Shown: positions 37,199 through 47,983 of the stretch, in pieces
Layout of the letters: the number at the start of each line of letters is the position of its first letter
Numbering within the stretch: position 1 is the first letter of the stretch
Source of the DNA: Zygnema cylindricum
Lineage: Eukaryota; Streptophyta; Zygnematophyceae; Zygnematales; Zygnemataceae
Assembly (NCBI GenBank): GCA_037447655.1
Contig: JBBHKE010000023.1
Span: 62,001-126,000, forward strand
Reading direction: 5' to 3'
Length of the DNA: 64,000 nt
Program-made: the position numbers and the translations under genes
Notes under the pieces: model-generated
What the model was told of the DNA's origin: nothing
The model's database searches: none
The model's input: the letters and a program-made list of their open reading frames with translations, nothing else

Positions 37199-37507
37199 TT
37201 CTGTACTGTAGGCTTGTAGCTGTCCTGCTGTAAATTTGCGCTAAAATTTTTTAGTCCGACGTGATAAACCGAAACGTCACGTCATGTAAAATTCTCTTTT
37301 CTGTCCAATCGAAAGCAGCTATTCTTGTTGTACGACGTAGCTCTGGTCCAATAGCTGTAGCTAGAATTCTATTTTTTACATCAGTTTCTGTCGACGTGGC
37401 AATGTGAAAGAGTATTGCAGACGGAAACTGCCGAAAATTAAGAACTTTCTACAAGATTCGATTTCGCCCTTGAGATATTCAGCTGGCAAGCCTGTAAAGT
37501 TATAAAT

Positions 37508-37571
37508 TAGGGTTTGACGTTGACTTTGTAATTAGGGTTTGTTACTTTACTTTATCGTCAATTAGGGTTTG
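37508..37571 (+). promoter_or_regulatory. three telo-box-like repeats upstream of BI-1
   Basis: AATTAGGGTTTG occurs three times in about 65 bp. Its reverse complement contains AAACCCTA, the plant telo-box found in promoters and leaders of many growth-related genes. TATAAATT at 37501 could be the TATA box. The role is inferred from motif and position. Confidence 0.45.
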
Positions 37572-37823
37572 TAACTAATAGCATTGTCTCTATAGCTTTT
37601 GCTAACTACAAGGACATTTACTATATTTCACTCTTTTCTTTTGTAACTCGTGTTGTGTTCTCGTTTTTTGCAAATTTTATTTCATTCGGAGTGTGAATCG
37701 AATAACTTTCTTAACGATTTCTTCTTTGTAAGGAGACTGTACTGAAGTTGTTTAAGGAACTTGAGTGGTTTTTTTTGGACAAAAAAAAGTAGACAGAAGG
37801 ACGAAAAGAAATCAGAAGTAAAG

Positions 37824-40640
37824 ATGTCTTTTGCAGGTTCCTATTTTGGTCCTCAGTCGAGGACACGGTGGAATACGGAAACATTGCTGAAATTTTCTCA
37901 TCTTTCCTCTCCAGTCCAGAAACACTTGCAGAAGGTGAGGTTCAGTATTTTTGAGATTCAGTTTCTTTGATTTTCAGTTTTTTTGAGATTTGAATTCATC
38001 AAAGTTCATATTCACTTATTCAGTTTTTGCAGTACACCTCCAATCTCTATTAGAGTTAATCACTCTTATTTCAGATAGTGTTTTTAATTTGACTTGAAGT
38101 TTTAAATTATTGTTGATAGCACTGTTCACGTAAGTGGCTCACAGTAAGCCACGTGGCGAATGATAATTTACTGTGGTTAATTCTAATAAAGTTTTAACAC
38201 TAATATTTCACTAACTTCAAAAGCGATGAGCAGCGCAGTTGAGTTATTTTTTTTGGTTTTTTATTTAGTCTTTTTCTGCTAATTTGTTAGTAACAAGGCG
38301 GTAAAAATATCAGTGGTTTCATAACCAATGTTAAAATCTTACTCAATACTTTATGAATAAGTGTGATTTTTTTTTTGGAGAATAAAATGTAGGTAGATGC
38401 GAGTAATTCGGTTTTTTCTTTTATTATCGAAGTCTATGTTTTCACTTTCTAGATTATCGTTGATGATTCTCCTGTAATTGTACTATAGACGATATATTTT
38501 ATAGTTAAGGAGGGAAGGAGGGGGGGGGGGGGGGGGGAGAAGGGGAGAGATCTGCGAGAGGGAGGTGGTTCTTTTTTCCCTCCGTCACCACCATTTTTTT
38601 TCTCTTGCCTTGGAGATGATGTCCTTATATTGTCTTTATATTGTTATTTTTTATCATTTTTTTATATTTTGTTTGTTTTTAATCTTCCGCTCCTCAAGCT
38701 CTCTTTGACGTTCCAATTGTGTCCTTTTTTGAATTTTCAGTTTCATGTTCTGTCTCCCTCCCCCTCCCCCTCTCCCCTCCCCTGCCATTTCCCCCTCCCC
38801 CTCCCCCTCTCCCCTCCCCTGCCGTTTCCCCCTCCCCCTCCCCCTCCCTCTTCTCTCCCTATCTATCGCTCTCCCTTATTTAACATTCATTCAAGCTTTT
38901 ACAGATTCTTTGCTTTGCGCCTTTTTCCTTCTGTTTTTTTTTCACCCTTATGCTGGCACTCTTTGTGTGGCATGTATTAGGAGTTTATGTCTTTACCCTT
39001 TTTTAGGGTTGTTTACGGGTTTTTTTTAAGGGTTTTTTTTAACTGTTTTTTTTAAAGGGTTTTTAAGCTTCTCAAGAATCATACGATTTAATTTCCCTAC
39101 CTTTTTTGGTTTTCAGGTTTATACAACCCTTGCTGGTGCTCTTCTTGTGGCATGTGTGGGAGTTTATGTTGACCTTTTGTACTCTCTGGGAGGTTTATTG
39201 TCAAGTTTGGGATTTCTTGGGACTTCAATATGGCTCACAGCAACAGAGGCAACTCCCAAAGAAGAGGTGTGACTTCTTCTTACTTCCTCTAAAGTTTTGT
39301 TTTATCACGCTTATCGCGATTATCTTTGGCTGCAATACCCGAAAGACATTTCTATCCCTCCCTCACTCCTCCCTCTCTCTCTCCCTCCCCCCCTCCTTTC
39401 CTCCCTCTCTCTCCAGCTCTGCATTCTCTCCCTCCATCCCTCTTTGCACACCGTCTCTCTCTCTCTCTCTCTCTGTACACGCCGTCTCGCTACCTCTCCC
39501 TTCCTCTTTTGCGCTCCTTCTTTCTCTCTCTCCAACCCTTTTTAAACTCCTCAAGCGCATAAAGCATAACTCAATTCTATGAAGATTTTGAATTTGAAAA
39601 TGGATATACTGTGGTCAACCTTTAGCCAGACTATAGTATCTGGGTCCGTTTCAAAAAGGTTTTTTCCTTTCTCTTTTTTCTTTTTCTTTTTCTCTCGTTT
39701 TTCTTTTTCTTTTCCTTGGTTTTCTTTTAAACTTTTTTCAAGTGCTCAAGAGCACTCGTAGTATTGCATTCTCGCAATTTAAATCTTTTGACCAGTTATG
39801 TCTTTGTATCCCTGAATTTTGTGGCAGTGGTTTTTGATTAAGTTCTTAAAAGATCGTTTTTTATTTTCTTCTCTTTTTTTTTCCCGTTTCTCCAGGGTAA
39901 AAGATTGAAGTTGTTAGGACTCGCGGCTTTTTTTCAAGGGCTTTCAATTGGACCTTTGGTGAATCTCGCCATAGACGTTAATCCTGGGTGAGTTTTTTTT
40001 TTTTTTTTTGTTTGTTTTGTTGTTTTTGTCTTTTTTGTTTTTTCTTGTGTTTGATGTATGGCACAAGTCTCGGTCTCATAACAATTATCTCTTTAATTAT
40101 TTCTGTATTTTCTCTTTTCGTTAACTCTTTTCGTTTTTGAATGGATTATGAAATGGGTTTTTCCCGGTATGACTAATTGACTTGTTATGAAATCCTCACT
40201 AAATAGTGCTTTATCTGTTATACATTTATGAATTGTTATATTATCGACCTTTTTGTGAAATTGATGTTGTTGGATCACCCAAGTTTTTCTCATACATGCC
40301 AGAAATTGCTTTTTTTTATTTTTTTCCGTAGCACAGATGGCTCCTCTCCCTCTTCCCTCGCCCCCCTCTCTCTCCCTCCCCCTCCCCCTCCCTCTTCTGG
40401 AGAACCCTGGAGTCTTACATATTGATTCCTCTCTCTCTTTTGTTTTGTTACAGGACAATTGCCACGGCATTATTGGGCACTGTCAGTATCTTTTTGTGTT
40501 TTTCGGGCTCCGCGATTTTCTCGAAACGTCGAGAATTTTTTTATCTTGGAGGACTCATTTCGTCCGCTATCAGTGCCATGACAATGATGCGATTGGCTTC
40601 TTATTTCTTCGGTGGTTCCGTGGCTCTTTTTCAATTAGAG
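37824..40640 (+). CDS. BI-1: Bax inhibitor-1 (C-terminal exon not found)
   Basis: BI-1 proteins are multi-pass ER membrane proteins that restrain programmed cell death and affect ER calcium. Four exons are clear: 37824-37934, 39117-39266, 39896-39987 and 40454-40640, all with GT-AG borders and matching phases, giving 180 codons. Matches to plant BI-1 include SSPVQKHLQKVYTTL, the GTSIWL segment, LSIGPLVNLAIDVNP and KRREFFYLGGLISSAISAM, then GGSVALFQLE. Plant BI-1 has about 245 residues and continues with LYFG..., DTQ.IIEKA and a calmodulin-binding charged tail. I cannot find these between 40641 and COG7 at 47984, so the gene is truncated, mis-assembled, or ends differently. An in-frame upstream ATG at 37761 would add 21 residues; 37824 is preferred because family proteins start close to this point. 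Confidence 0.85.
38033..38236. mobile_element. MITE relic in BI-1 intron 1
   Basis: It starts TACACCTCCAATCTCTATTAG and ends degenerately near GCGATGAGCAGCGCAG. It is similar in size and layout to the 205-bp class. The CCACGTGGC near 38157 corresponds to the conserved ACGTGGCAGA/CCACGTCC region of that class. Confidence 0.5.
38519..38537 (+). repeat. G-run (about 18 G)
   Basis: Long G homopolymer in BI-1 intron 1, on the coding strand. It could form a quadruplex in DNA or pre-mRNA. The length may be uncertain in the assembly. Confidence 0.9.
38755..38860 (+). repeat. CCCCCTC pyrimidine tract in BI-1 intron 1
   Basis: CCCTCCCCCTCTCCC-type repeats, complementary in character to the G-rich stretch at 38519-38560. 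Confidence 0.85.
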
Positions 40641-40734
40641 GTAGGTTTTTGAGGAAAATTTCCTTTTGTTTTTGTCTTTTCTGTTCTATCTCTTTCTGTC
40701 CTTTTCTGTCCTTTTGTCCTTTTCTATCGTAACT

Positions 40735-41560
40735 TTGCTTCTTATTTTCACGGTGGTTCTGTGGCTCTTTTCCAATTGGAGGTAGGGCTTTCAAGGGAAA
40801 CTTCTTTTGTCTGTCTTTTCTGTTTTGTTGTATCTCTCCTTATCTCTTCCTGTCTCTTGCTGTCCATTTTTTGCTTTTATCTTTTTGTTTTTCTGTGGCT
40901 CTGTTTCAGGGATGTTGACTTTGGAGGGAAACTCCAATAACTGTCCTTTTTGTCTTGTTGTGTGCTGATTCTACCCTGTTCTGTAGTTGTTTCTATCGTC
41001 TTGTTCTGTGTTTTTCTCTGTTAAGGATAATGCGATTGCCTTCCTTTTTTTTTTCGTGGTTCCCTGGCTCTATTTCAATCAGAGGTAGACTTTCAAGGGA
41101 AATTACTTGTCTGTTTTAACTGTTTTTTTTGTTCTGTCCTTTTTCTGTCCTTTCTGTCCTCGTGGCTGTTTCTTTGCTTTCTTTTCTTTTGGTGGTCCTG
41201 TGGCTGTTTTTCAGTTGGAGGTAGGCTTTAGGGGGAAATTGCTTTTTTTTCTATCTTATTCTGTCCTTTCTGTCCTTCTTTGCCTTTCTTTTCTGTTCTA
41301 TCCTGTTCTGTCCTATTTTCTCCTTTTCTTTCGTGTTCTGTCCTCTTCTGTCCTGTTTTGTACTTCTCGGTCTTTTCTGTCCTTTCTGTACTTTATGTTC
41401 TTTCTGTTCTGTTCAATGATCATCTGTCCTTTTTGTCCTGTTCTGTGCTTCCTCTTCTATCCATCCAGTCCTGTCCTTTTCTGTACTTTTTGTCCTGTCA
41501 TATCCTTCTGTCCTTTCTGTCTTTTTTTGTCCTCGTTCTGTTTTGATTCTTTTCTTTAGG
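40735..41560 (+). repeat. tandem copies of BI-1 exon 4 tail and CTGTCC repeats
   Basis: The end of exon 4 plus its splice donor (GGTGGTTCCGTGGCTC...GAGGTAGG) is recopied in degenerate form at about 40737-40806, 41033-41100 and 41172-41245, with a weaker copy near 40893-40940. Between and after them are TTCTGTCC repeats. Long open frames here are artefacts of the C/T composition. Confidence 0.75.
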
Positions 41561-42836
41561 CTGTACCATATTTAATATTGGATGCTTTTTTAGCGAGTAC
41601 TGAATGGAGATTTATAATAAAAAGCTCCGTTAGAAATAGTTTACGAGAGAAGTTATATTGTTTACAAATATGTTACAATTAAGTAGCAAGTAAATGAGTG
41701 TTGCTTTATGTTCGAAACTAAGATCAGTTTTACATCATTTCCCTGATTCCCTGTAGTTTATACCTTCATACTAAAATTACATACAAAAAATATATTAAAT
41801 AAATGGCAATTCACGACTAGTATATCTTTAAAAGGAAAAACTATTAAAATTTTGGAGTTATGCTACTGATTTGGAGTGTATTGAAGTGAAAATGATATGT
41901 TACATAGTAATTGCCCTTCCCTCCTTTCCCTCTTTTATTTCCCTTCTTTTAATTCCTCCACGACCTCCCTTTCTGAAACCCCCACCACCTTGTTTCACGA
42001 TAATCTTTGAATTTTGGTTTTATGGTTTATTTGTGATTTTGCGCTTTACTTGGTCCCGACCTTTATCGATATTTGATTACCGGAAGGAGATATTTATTCA
42101 CGCACTTTGATCTTTGATTCTGTTTATTTTACTCCTTTTCCTCCCTCCCTCCACCCTTCCTTTCTGGCTCTTCCTTCCTGGTTAAATTTCTTCTTTTCTA
42201 TTTATCCGTAGGTTTAATTTTTTGTTTGTTTTTTTAGTCCTTTTTCCCTGTCTTTTTTTTTAGTCCTTTTCTTTTTTGAAGTCCTTTTCTTTTGTCTGTT
42301 TTTTTTTTTTAGTCCTTTTTAGACGCTTTTAGTCCTAAAGGAATTTCTCGTCAAGACTTGTAAGGGAACCAGAAATTTATCCTCTCTCTCCTTCTTTAAC
42401 TAAAATAAAAAGTGTGGCAAAGATGGTAATGGTTTGAAAAAAAAAAGTTTTTTGTTTATTAGTTTTGGAAACTGATCAAGAGGAAGGGAGGGCGGGAACG
42501 CTTTTTCATTTTACAGTTGAAGAATTCGGGAAACAAGGAGGAGCGCGAGAGGGAGAGGAAGAAGAACGGAAGGAAGTAAAAAAAAAAATCTGTAAAACTT
42601 TTTGTGGAAGTATTTTGGAATTTTTGGAAATATTTGGTGTTAAACTTGTGAAGTAGACAGTAATGGTAGCAACAAATAGGAACAAAAAAAATAACAAACA
42701 AAAAAAAATCAAAAAAAGCAAAGAAAAGACAAAACAGAAAAATGACAAGAAAAAATTTACATAAAATAGTTTTTAGGGATTTAACCTTTCTTTACGAAAA
42801 GCTTTGTTTAGTATGAGGATAGGGATGTTGGAGGAG

Positions 42837-42892
<56 letters not shown>

Positions 42893-43160
42893 AGTATGTA
42901 CGTACAATTGTTTTAGTCGATGTGACTATTTCGATGGTCTTAATCTCATATGGAGTTTCTTATTAGTGTTTTTATTGGAATGACAACTTCTATTTTTTGT
43001 GTAATAAAAACATTTTTTCAGTAATAAGTGACTTGTACCATGCCATGTAGAGAGACAAAAAAATCGCAAAAAAAATCTCTCACTTCACCATAATAGTGAT
43101 TCTCGGAGTAGATTTGACATTTTTTTTCACATGCCAATTTGTTTGGTGAGAGCTTAAAAA
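41561..43160. other. intergenic, no gene recognised
   Basis: Contains T-rich TTTAGTCCTTTT repeats near 42230-42330, a (GA)n run at 42841-42890 and otherwise unique sequence. It was searched for the BI-1 C-terminal motifs LYFG, DTQ and FTDFVAVF without success. Confidence 0.5.
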
Positions 43161-44546
43161 AGCGGTATGCATACAAGTGCTAATTTAGTTTGGAGAATCT
43201 GTTTGCACGTGGGAATCACACCTATACTAGTTTATTTGTCAGTTTTTGTAATTATTTGTTTGTATTCAATATGGTTTGTGTTGCTTTATTTTGGGTTTGC
43301 TGTTTATGTTTTAGAGAGTTGGTCATCCTTTACGCTGAAAGATGGGAAAAGTAAACAATGGTTTTATTTAGTTGTCTTAATAAATTTGTTAAATTTGTGT
43401 GGAGTCACGTAGAACCCACAACAAAAAGTAGAGAATGTTTACATGGTAAGTTTCTACTCTCGCTTTCGGGGTTAAATTGTGCGATTTGTTCAGCATTTAG
43501 GGTAGATGTGCGCATGGTGTTGGTTGGAGATACTCCTAATGTTGCTGCTGACGTTTCAATTTTTCCTCATCCTATTGTTTCGTACCGTGGTTTCTCCTTC
43601 TAATAAAACCTATTTTGAGGACGGCCCGTTCTATTTCTCCCCTTTCTATACAGTGTGTATCCCAATTTTCTTCAACCTACGTGTGACAAATATTTAAATT
43701 TCTGATAAATTTTTCGCTACCATTCAACCAGAGGTCTCGAGGCGTTTCCTTCTTATTCCACCTTTACTTGTCTCTCTCATCTCCTCTTGCAACCGTGTGG
43801 TTCATCTCGATGCCATCCTTCCCTCTCCCTCTCCCTCTCCCTCTCCCTCCCCGGTGCTCCCATGAGGGAGAGTTGTTTTATGCACATGACACTATCCGCT
43901 ACACTCTTGCAACTAATGGTTTTGAGGGGAGGTGTTCCATTTGTCAGGAGGTTTCACATGTTTTTCTTGCTCCACAGAATGATATTATTTTGCTCAATGG
44001 TGCCAATCGTATTTTTGTGACATTGTTTTGGCGAACCTTGTCTTTATTACAAATTTTTGTCGTTATGTTATGCTATGTTATGTTATGTTACGTTACGTTA
44101 CATAACGCTACGTTATGTTACATTATGTTATGTTGACGTGGTTGCTCATGACGCTACTAAGGAAGAAGGAGTGTGATTGTTACATCATCGAGTGTACATT
44201 GTCGACAAGGGGAAGAATTAATAAACAAATCAAGCACTATTGGCGTTGTCTTTCTTCCATAAAATCAAAAGCTCCATGTCTAACACAATTCTACTCGAAT
44301 ATAATTTATCGAAGAAAGAAACGTCATCTAGCTTTGAGTTTCTCCACGAAGGGGAAGATGGTGATTTTGGCGGCAACCTTTTGTTCTATATCAACAAAAA
44401 AAAAAAAATTGGGTCCCAACATTATCCATTGTTCACTCCACACGTCTCAAATCTTCACAACCCCCTCTCACAAACAATCACATCCTATTTTTTATGATAT
44501 CTTCAATAACCTTCAGTATCTTAACAAAGGCGTTCTTCGTAATTAA
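43161..44546 (+). other. unassigned short ORFs, possibly a relic
   Basis: Several frames of 77-143 codons overlap here (43167-43412, 43358-43603, 43768-44136, 44115-44546). The first contains LLYFGFAVYV, which superficially recalls the BI-1 segment LYFGLLVFVGYV, but the following DTQ.IIEKA is absent and there is no acceptor in phase. The third contains CSICQEVSHVF with no domain match I can name. Splice-like signals are not evident. I make no functional call. Confidence 0.2.
44058..44135. repeat. ATGTT/ACGTT microsatellite
   Basis: Degenerate GTTATGTTATGTTACGTTAC repeats of about 78 bp with an inverted portion (ACATAACG). Confidence 0.85.
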
Positions 44547-45189
44547 TTGCCCTTCAAATATAGGTGTAGGATAGAAAAAATGTTGACGACACTAACTTTT
44601 AAACGACGATAAGCATCGTTCTTGTATCCATTCACCGGTCACATTTTTTTCATCTTCACCTCTACAAATACGACCATAAATGTCCCACTGAGTCTCACCC
44701 TTCCAATATTGGAGAAAAAATTAAAGAAATCATGTGAAATGGTGGCAAGTTATGATGCACAACCACAAAGGGGGCAGGGAGGAATAGAGATGAAGATTCT
44801 TCTTCATGGCCAAAGTTGTCTTATAATAACCAAGCAACAAAAAATTGGAAGATTACATGACAGTGCATGGACAGTTATAGACAAGCTAAAAGAAAAATAA
44901 AAGCGTTTGAATACTAGCTCTCACACCCTTCGACGAGGTAAAGAAACTCCAAAGCGGTCTTCAAATGCCTTATACGTTGATAAAAAGATGGCTTGTAAGG
45001 AGTTGACGCCACTTTTAATTCGGTTTTTACGAGCGAATCCTAACGCGGCTTCAATTGATTTCCAAGAGAGTTCGGAGAACATATCGGTTTTTCTCCAAAT
45101 CCATCATACGACGTCCCATTGCTTTCACTAAAAACCAATTATTGGTTGTAATATATAGCCAACCCGCTATGAAACTTCACAGATACTAA
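44547..45189. other. intergenic, no gene recognised
   Basis: Short frames on both strands, none with a recognised domain. Confidence 0.45.
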
Positions 45190-45610
45190 GAGTCTGAGGG
45201 TAAACTTCCATTAGAGGAAAAGTGAGGTTGTTTACTAGATGCCGTACGATTTCGTACAGATTTGTACCATTTTTTTTTGTCACATGAAACGTGATGAAAC
45301 ATGTTAAGTGGATGGCTTCAATATTATAGGCGTAAGTATCGACCGTTGGATGTCTCACTTTTTTAGATTCGCGAAGCAATCGCACAAATCGTCCAGTGTG
45401 AAGAGACTCTCCTCGGCGAGGAGAGTTTCGCGTACCATTGGTACACGTGAAAAGTAAGAAAAATATCCGCTACTAATAGGCGATGAGAAATGAACACGTC
45501 GTACACGCCATGTACCTTCCGCCACGGTGTATGCAGGTCGACCGAAATATCCTCGCATGCTCCTTCTGACATCCGCTGACCTTCAAAGTTTGCCTCCCCT
45601 TTTGACATTC
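45190..45610. repeat. dispersed repeat related to 22051-22470
   Basis: It starts GGGTAAACTTCCATTAGAGG, similar to the ends of the palindromic element at 3431-5017, and continues with blocks shared in order with 22051-22470, including GCGAAGCAATCGC, GAGACTCTCCTCG and ATTGGTACACGTG. It carries a short perfect inverted repeat CTCTCCTCG/CGAGGAGAG near 45408-45427. No matching right end was found. Confidence 0.6.
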
Positions 45611-45910
45611 CGTTTCAAAATTTTGATTTTCAATTTAAAAATTAAAATCTGGTCGCAAAATTTTCGTACGAATCATTAACTACAGTACCTCGTACAAATA
45701 TTATGCACAGATTTTCAGTTTGAGGAAAATCTTTAGATATTAAGAATTTGAAAACTAACCTATGTGGCGCCAATCATAATTGAGAAACAATGTTTACTGG
45801 CACGACATAATGGAACGCCCCGCCAACATAATGGAATGCCCTTCCAGTAAACACTACAAATAAACGTCTCCGCATGTTTACTGGGACCGCCTAATGGAGA
45901 AGAGGCCTTA

Positions 45911-46923
45911 GGGTGTGTGCCCATGTAATCGAATCTTTGAAAGGGTGTGTGCCCATGTAACCAAAACTTTGAAATGTTACTTTGGATTTTAACGCAGATT
46001 TTACGGTGTACTTTTCAAAGTGTTCCCATGTCAATCGTTACTTGCGCCTTCATTACTTCAAATATGTGACAGTTGTAAACGTCTACAAAATGTGCGACAG
46101 ATTACGAAACGAAATGTAGACGACTACGAAACTACGAAACTTCCTAAAATTGGTGACGTCTACAAAACGGCGACGGTTGTAGACGTCGAGGTTTTTGTGA
46201 CGTTGTAGATGTTTAGGGTTTTGTGACATAGCAAAGTCATGCTACCATGTGATGTCACTAGTACGTAGATTTTCCTCCATGGCTTCCCGATTTCTTTTTC
46301 TCATCTTTTATCATTCGATATGCCATCAAAATCAGACCAAAAATATTAAAATAAAGAAAAAAATAATATCTTTCATTTGATATTATTGTTGCTGCATCTC
46401 ATGTAAATAAGAGAGAAAGAGGAGCGGTCGAGTGAGAAAGAGGGGGAGAGACGACGACGACGTAAACTTTTGCAAAGGACCCATGAATGAAAGTGGAGGT
46501 CCGAGACTCCAACTATTTTTTTTCCGTATATGCTTGTCATTTTCAGACGTACATCCACGTGACGAGCAGGTAAAAAAAAAAATAAAAAAAAAAATAGCGT
46601 GTACTCCCCTTCGTGCAAAATTTTCGAAAACGCTTGACGCGTGCAATCTCGGTTTTCTATTCGTCAATAGTGTATTATTTTAATTAAAATCAGGTGGCGA
46701 TTTGATTCCAGTACAAGTGTGAAGATGAGCTGGCGTGACGTTGAAGTGGGTCGCGATGATAATAACGCCAAATTAACGTACCATCCAAAAGTTCCAAGAC
46801 GATGCAAAATGTACTTTGGTTCTTGCCCATTTTTCGTACGGCGTAAGATTTTCTCGTTGCAAGTCCCATTTTCTGTTAAAACGACGGGAAAAAACCCTTA
46901 CTTGAACACATGGGGACACACCC
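45911..46923 (-). mobile_element. PIF/Harbinger-like MITE, complete (1,013 bp)
   Basis: TTA at 45908-45910 precedes GGGTGTGTGCCCATGT, and ACATGGGGACACACCC is followed by TTA at 46924-46926. The left end is duplicated in tandem, with a second GGGTGTGTGCCCATGTAA at 45943. The right half matches 5158-6092 and 1449 onward in reverse orientation. The frames inside show no transposase motif. Confidence 0.8.
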
Positions 46924-47180
46924 TTAGACTCGCAAACACCGAAGACGAAATCGAGCCGATACACAATACCAAGACGATTTTTTAAGTACCAGATTTAGAG
47001 TTTACCTAACCTGAATTGTACCGATAAAGCGCAGAGCCGTTTGATCATATGACCTTTGAAGTTTTGCAACTTTTGAACTGTTCTAAAATTCATGATTGGT
47101 AATTTTTGATTCATGACTGCATGACTCTTCCCTCCGAGCTTCCTTCAGAAAGAATCTCATGGGAAGCTAAAGTGCTAAGC

Positions 47181-47722
47181 TACACCGCCAATCGTTATTA
47201 GCGTTGTGTACGCTAATTCCGTCCCGCTTTTTTATTTTTTTATTCTCCATTAGTGTAGTTCATTCTATTTTTTTCTTTATTCTATTAAGGGTTATTTTCA
47301 GTACGTTGTCTCTTAAATAGAGTGATGTACGGTCAATATTAGACCGTACATAAATGTACCTTTTTAAGTTAAAAAGTACAGTAAATTAGTTTTAGTAACC
47401 GCGGATGCATGAGAATGTGCGTTCTAAAAGGAAAAAAACTAGGTCGTAAAAAATCCCGCTCGCACATATTCGTCCGACAGCCGCGTTTCGACCGTGTGAA
47501 TGTACGATTTGTGTACGATTTGTCAGATTTTGTACGAATACCTATATTAGTGTAAGCATGTTTGCGACCGACATTTTTTTTTTCAAAGATCCAAATTACC
47601 ATAACCAAACAATTAGAATGTATGATTTTTTCCAAAATTTTCAAATTCTTAAATAGCGTACACCACGGTAATTATTTTTATACGCTAAAAAAACTTACAC
47701 GCTAATAACGATTGGCGGTGTA
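47181..47722. mobile_element. MITE, 540-bp class (542 bp)
   Basis: It runs from TACACCGCCAATCGTTATTA to TAATAACGATTGGCGGTGTA, perfect inverted ends. The internal module GTACGGTCAATATTAGACCG is a palindromic TACGGTC/GACCGTA pair. It lies about 260 bp upstream of the COG7 start codon and could affect its promoter. Confidence 0.8.
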
Positions 47723-47983
47723 CTGTAGCCCGTGGATCGTACGGAACTGTACTTTTTTTGTGAAAACCAGGCACTCCTGTACTATCATTAGGGTTTCGCA
47801 TCTCCTACGTTTTCAGAAACAGCTGAAACATATATCAGATCCTGTTTTCGCATTTTAAGGAATAGCTGAAGCATTTTAGTTTTCGTTCAGTTAAATGTTA
47901 TTGATCAAAGAGTTATCAGTTAGGTCCTAAGTTAGGGTTAGGTTTAGACTTGAGTTTAGGTTGAAAAACAGTAGCAGGCAGCC

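Noticed and set aside
43280-43330. LLYFGFAVYV as the missing BI-1 exon
   Set aside because: There is no acceptor in phase and the following DTQ.IIEKA region is absent, so the likeness is too short.
43880-44160. Possible hAT transposase relic (LATNGFEGRC, TLLRKKEC)
   Set aside because: Only faint resemblance, spread over two frames, without the conserved catalytic or dimerisation blocks.
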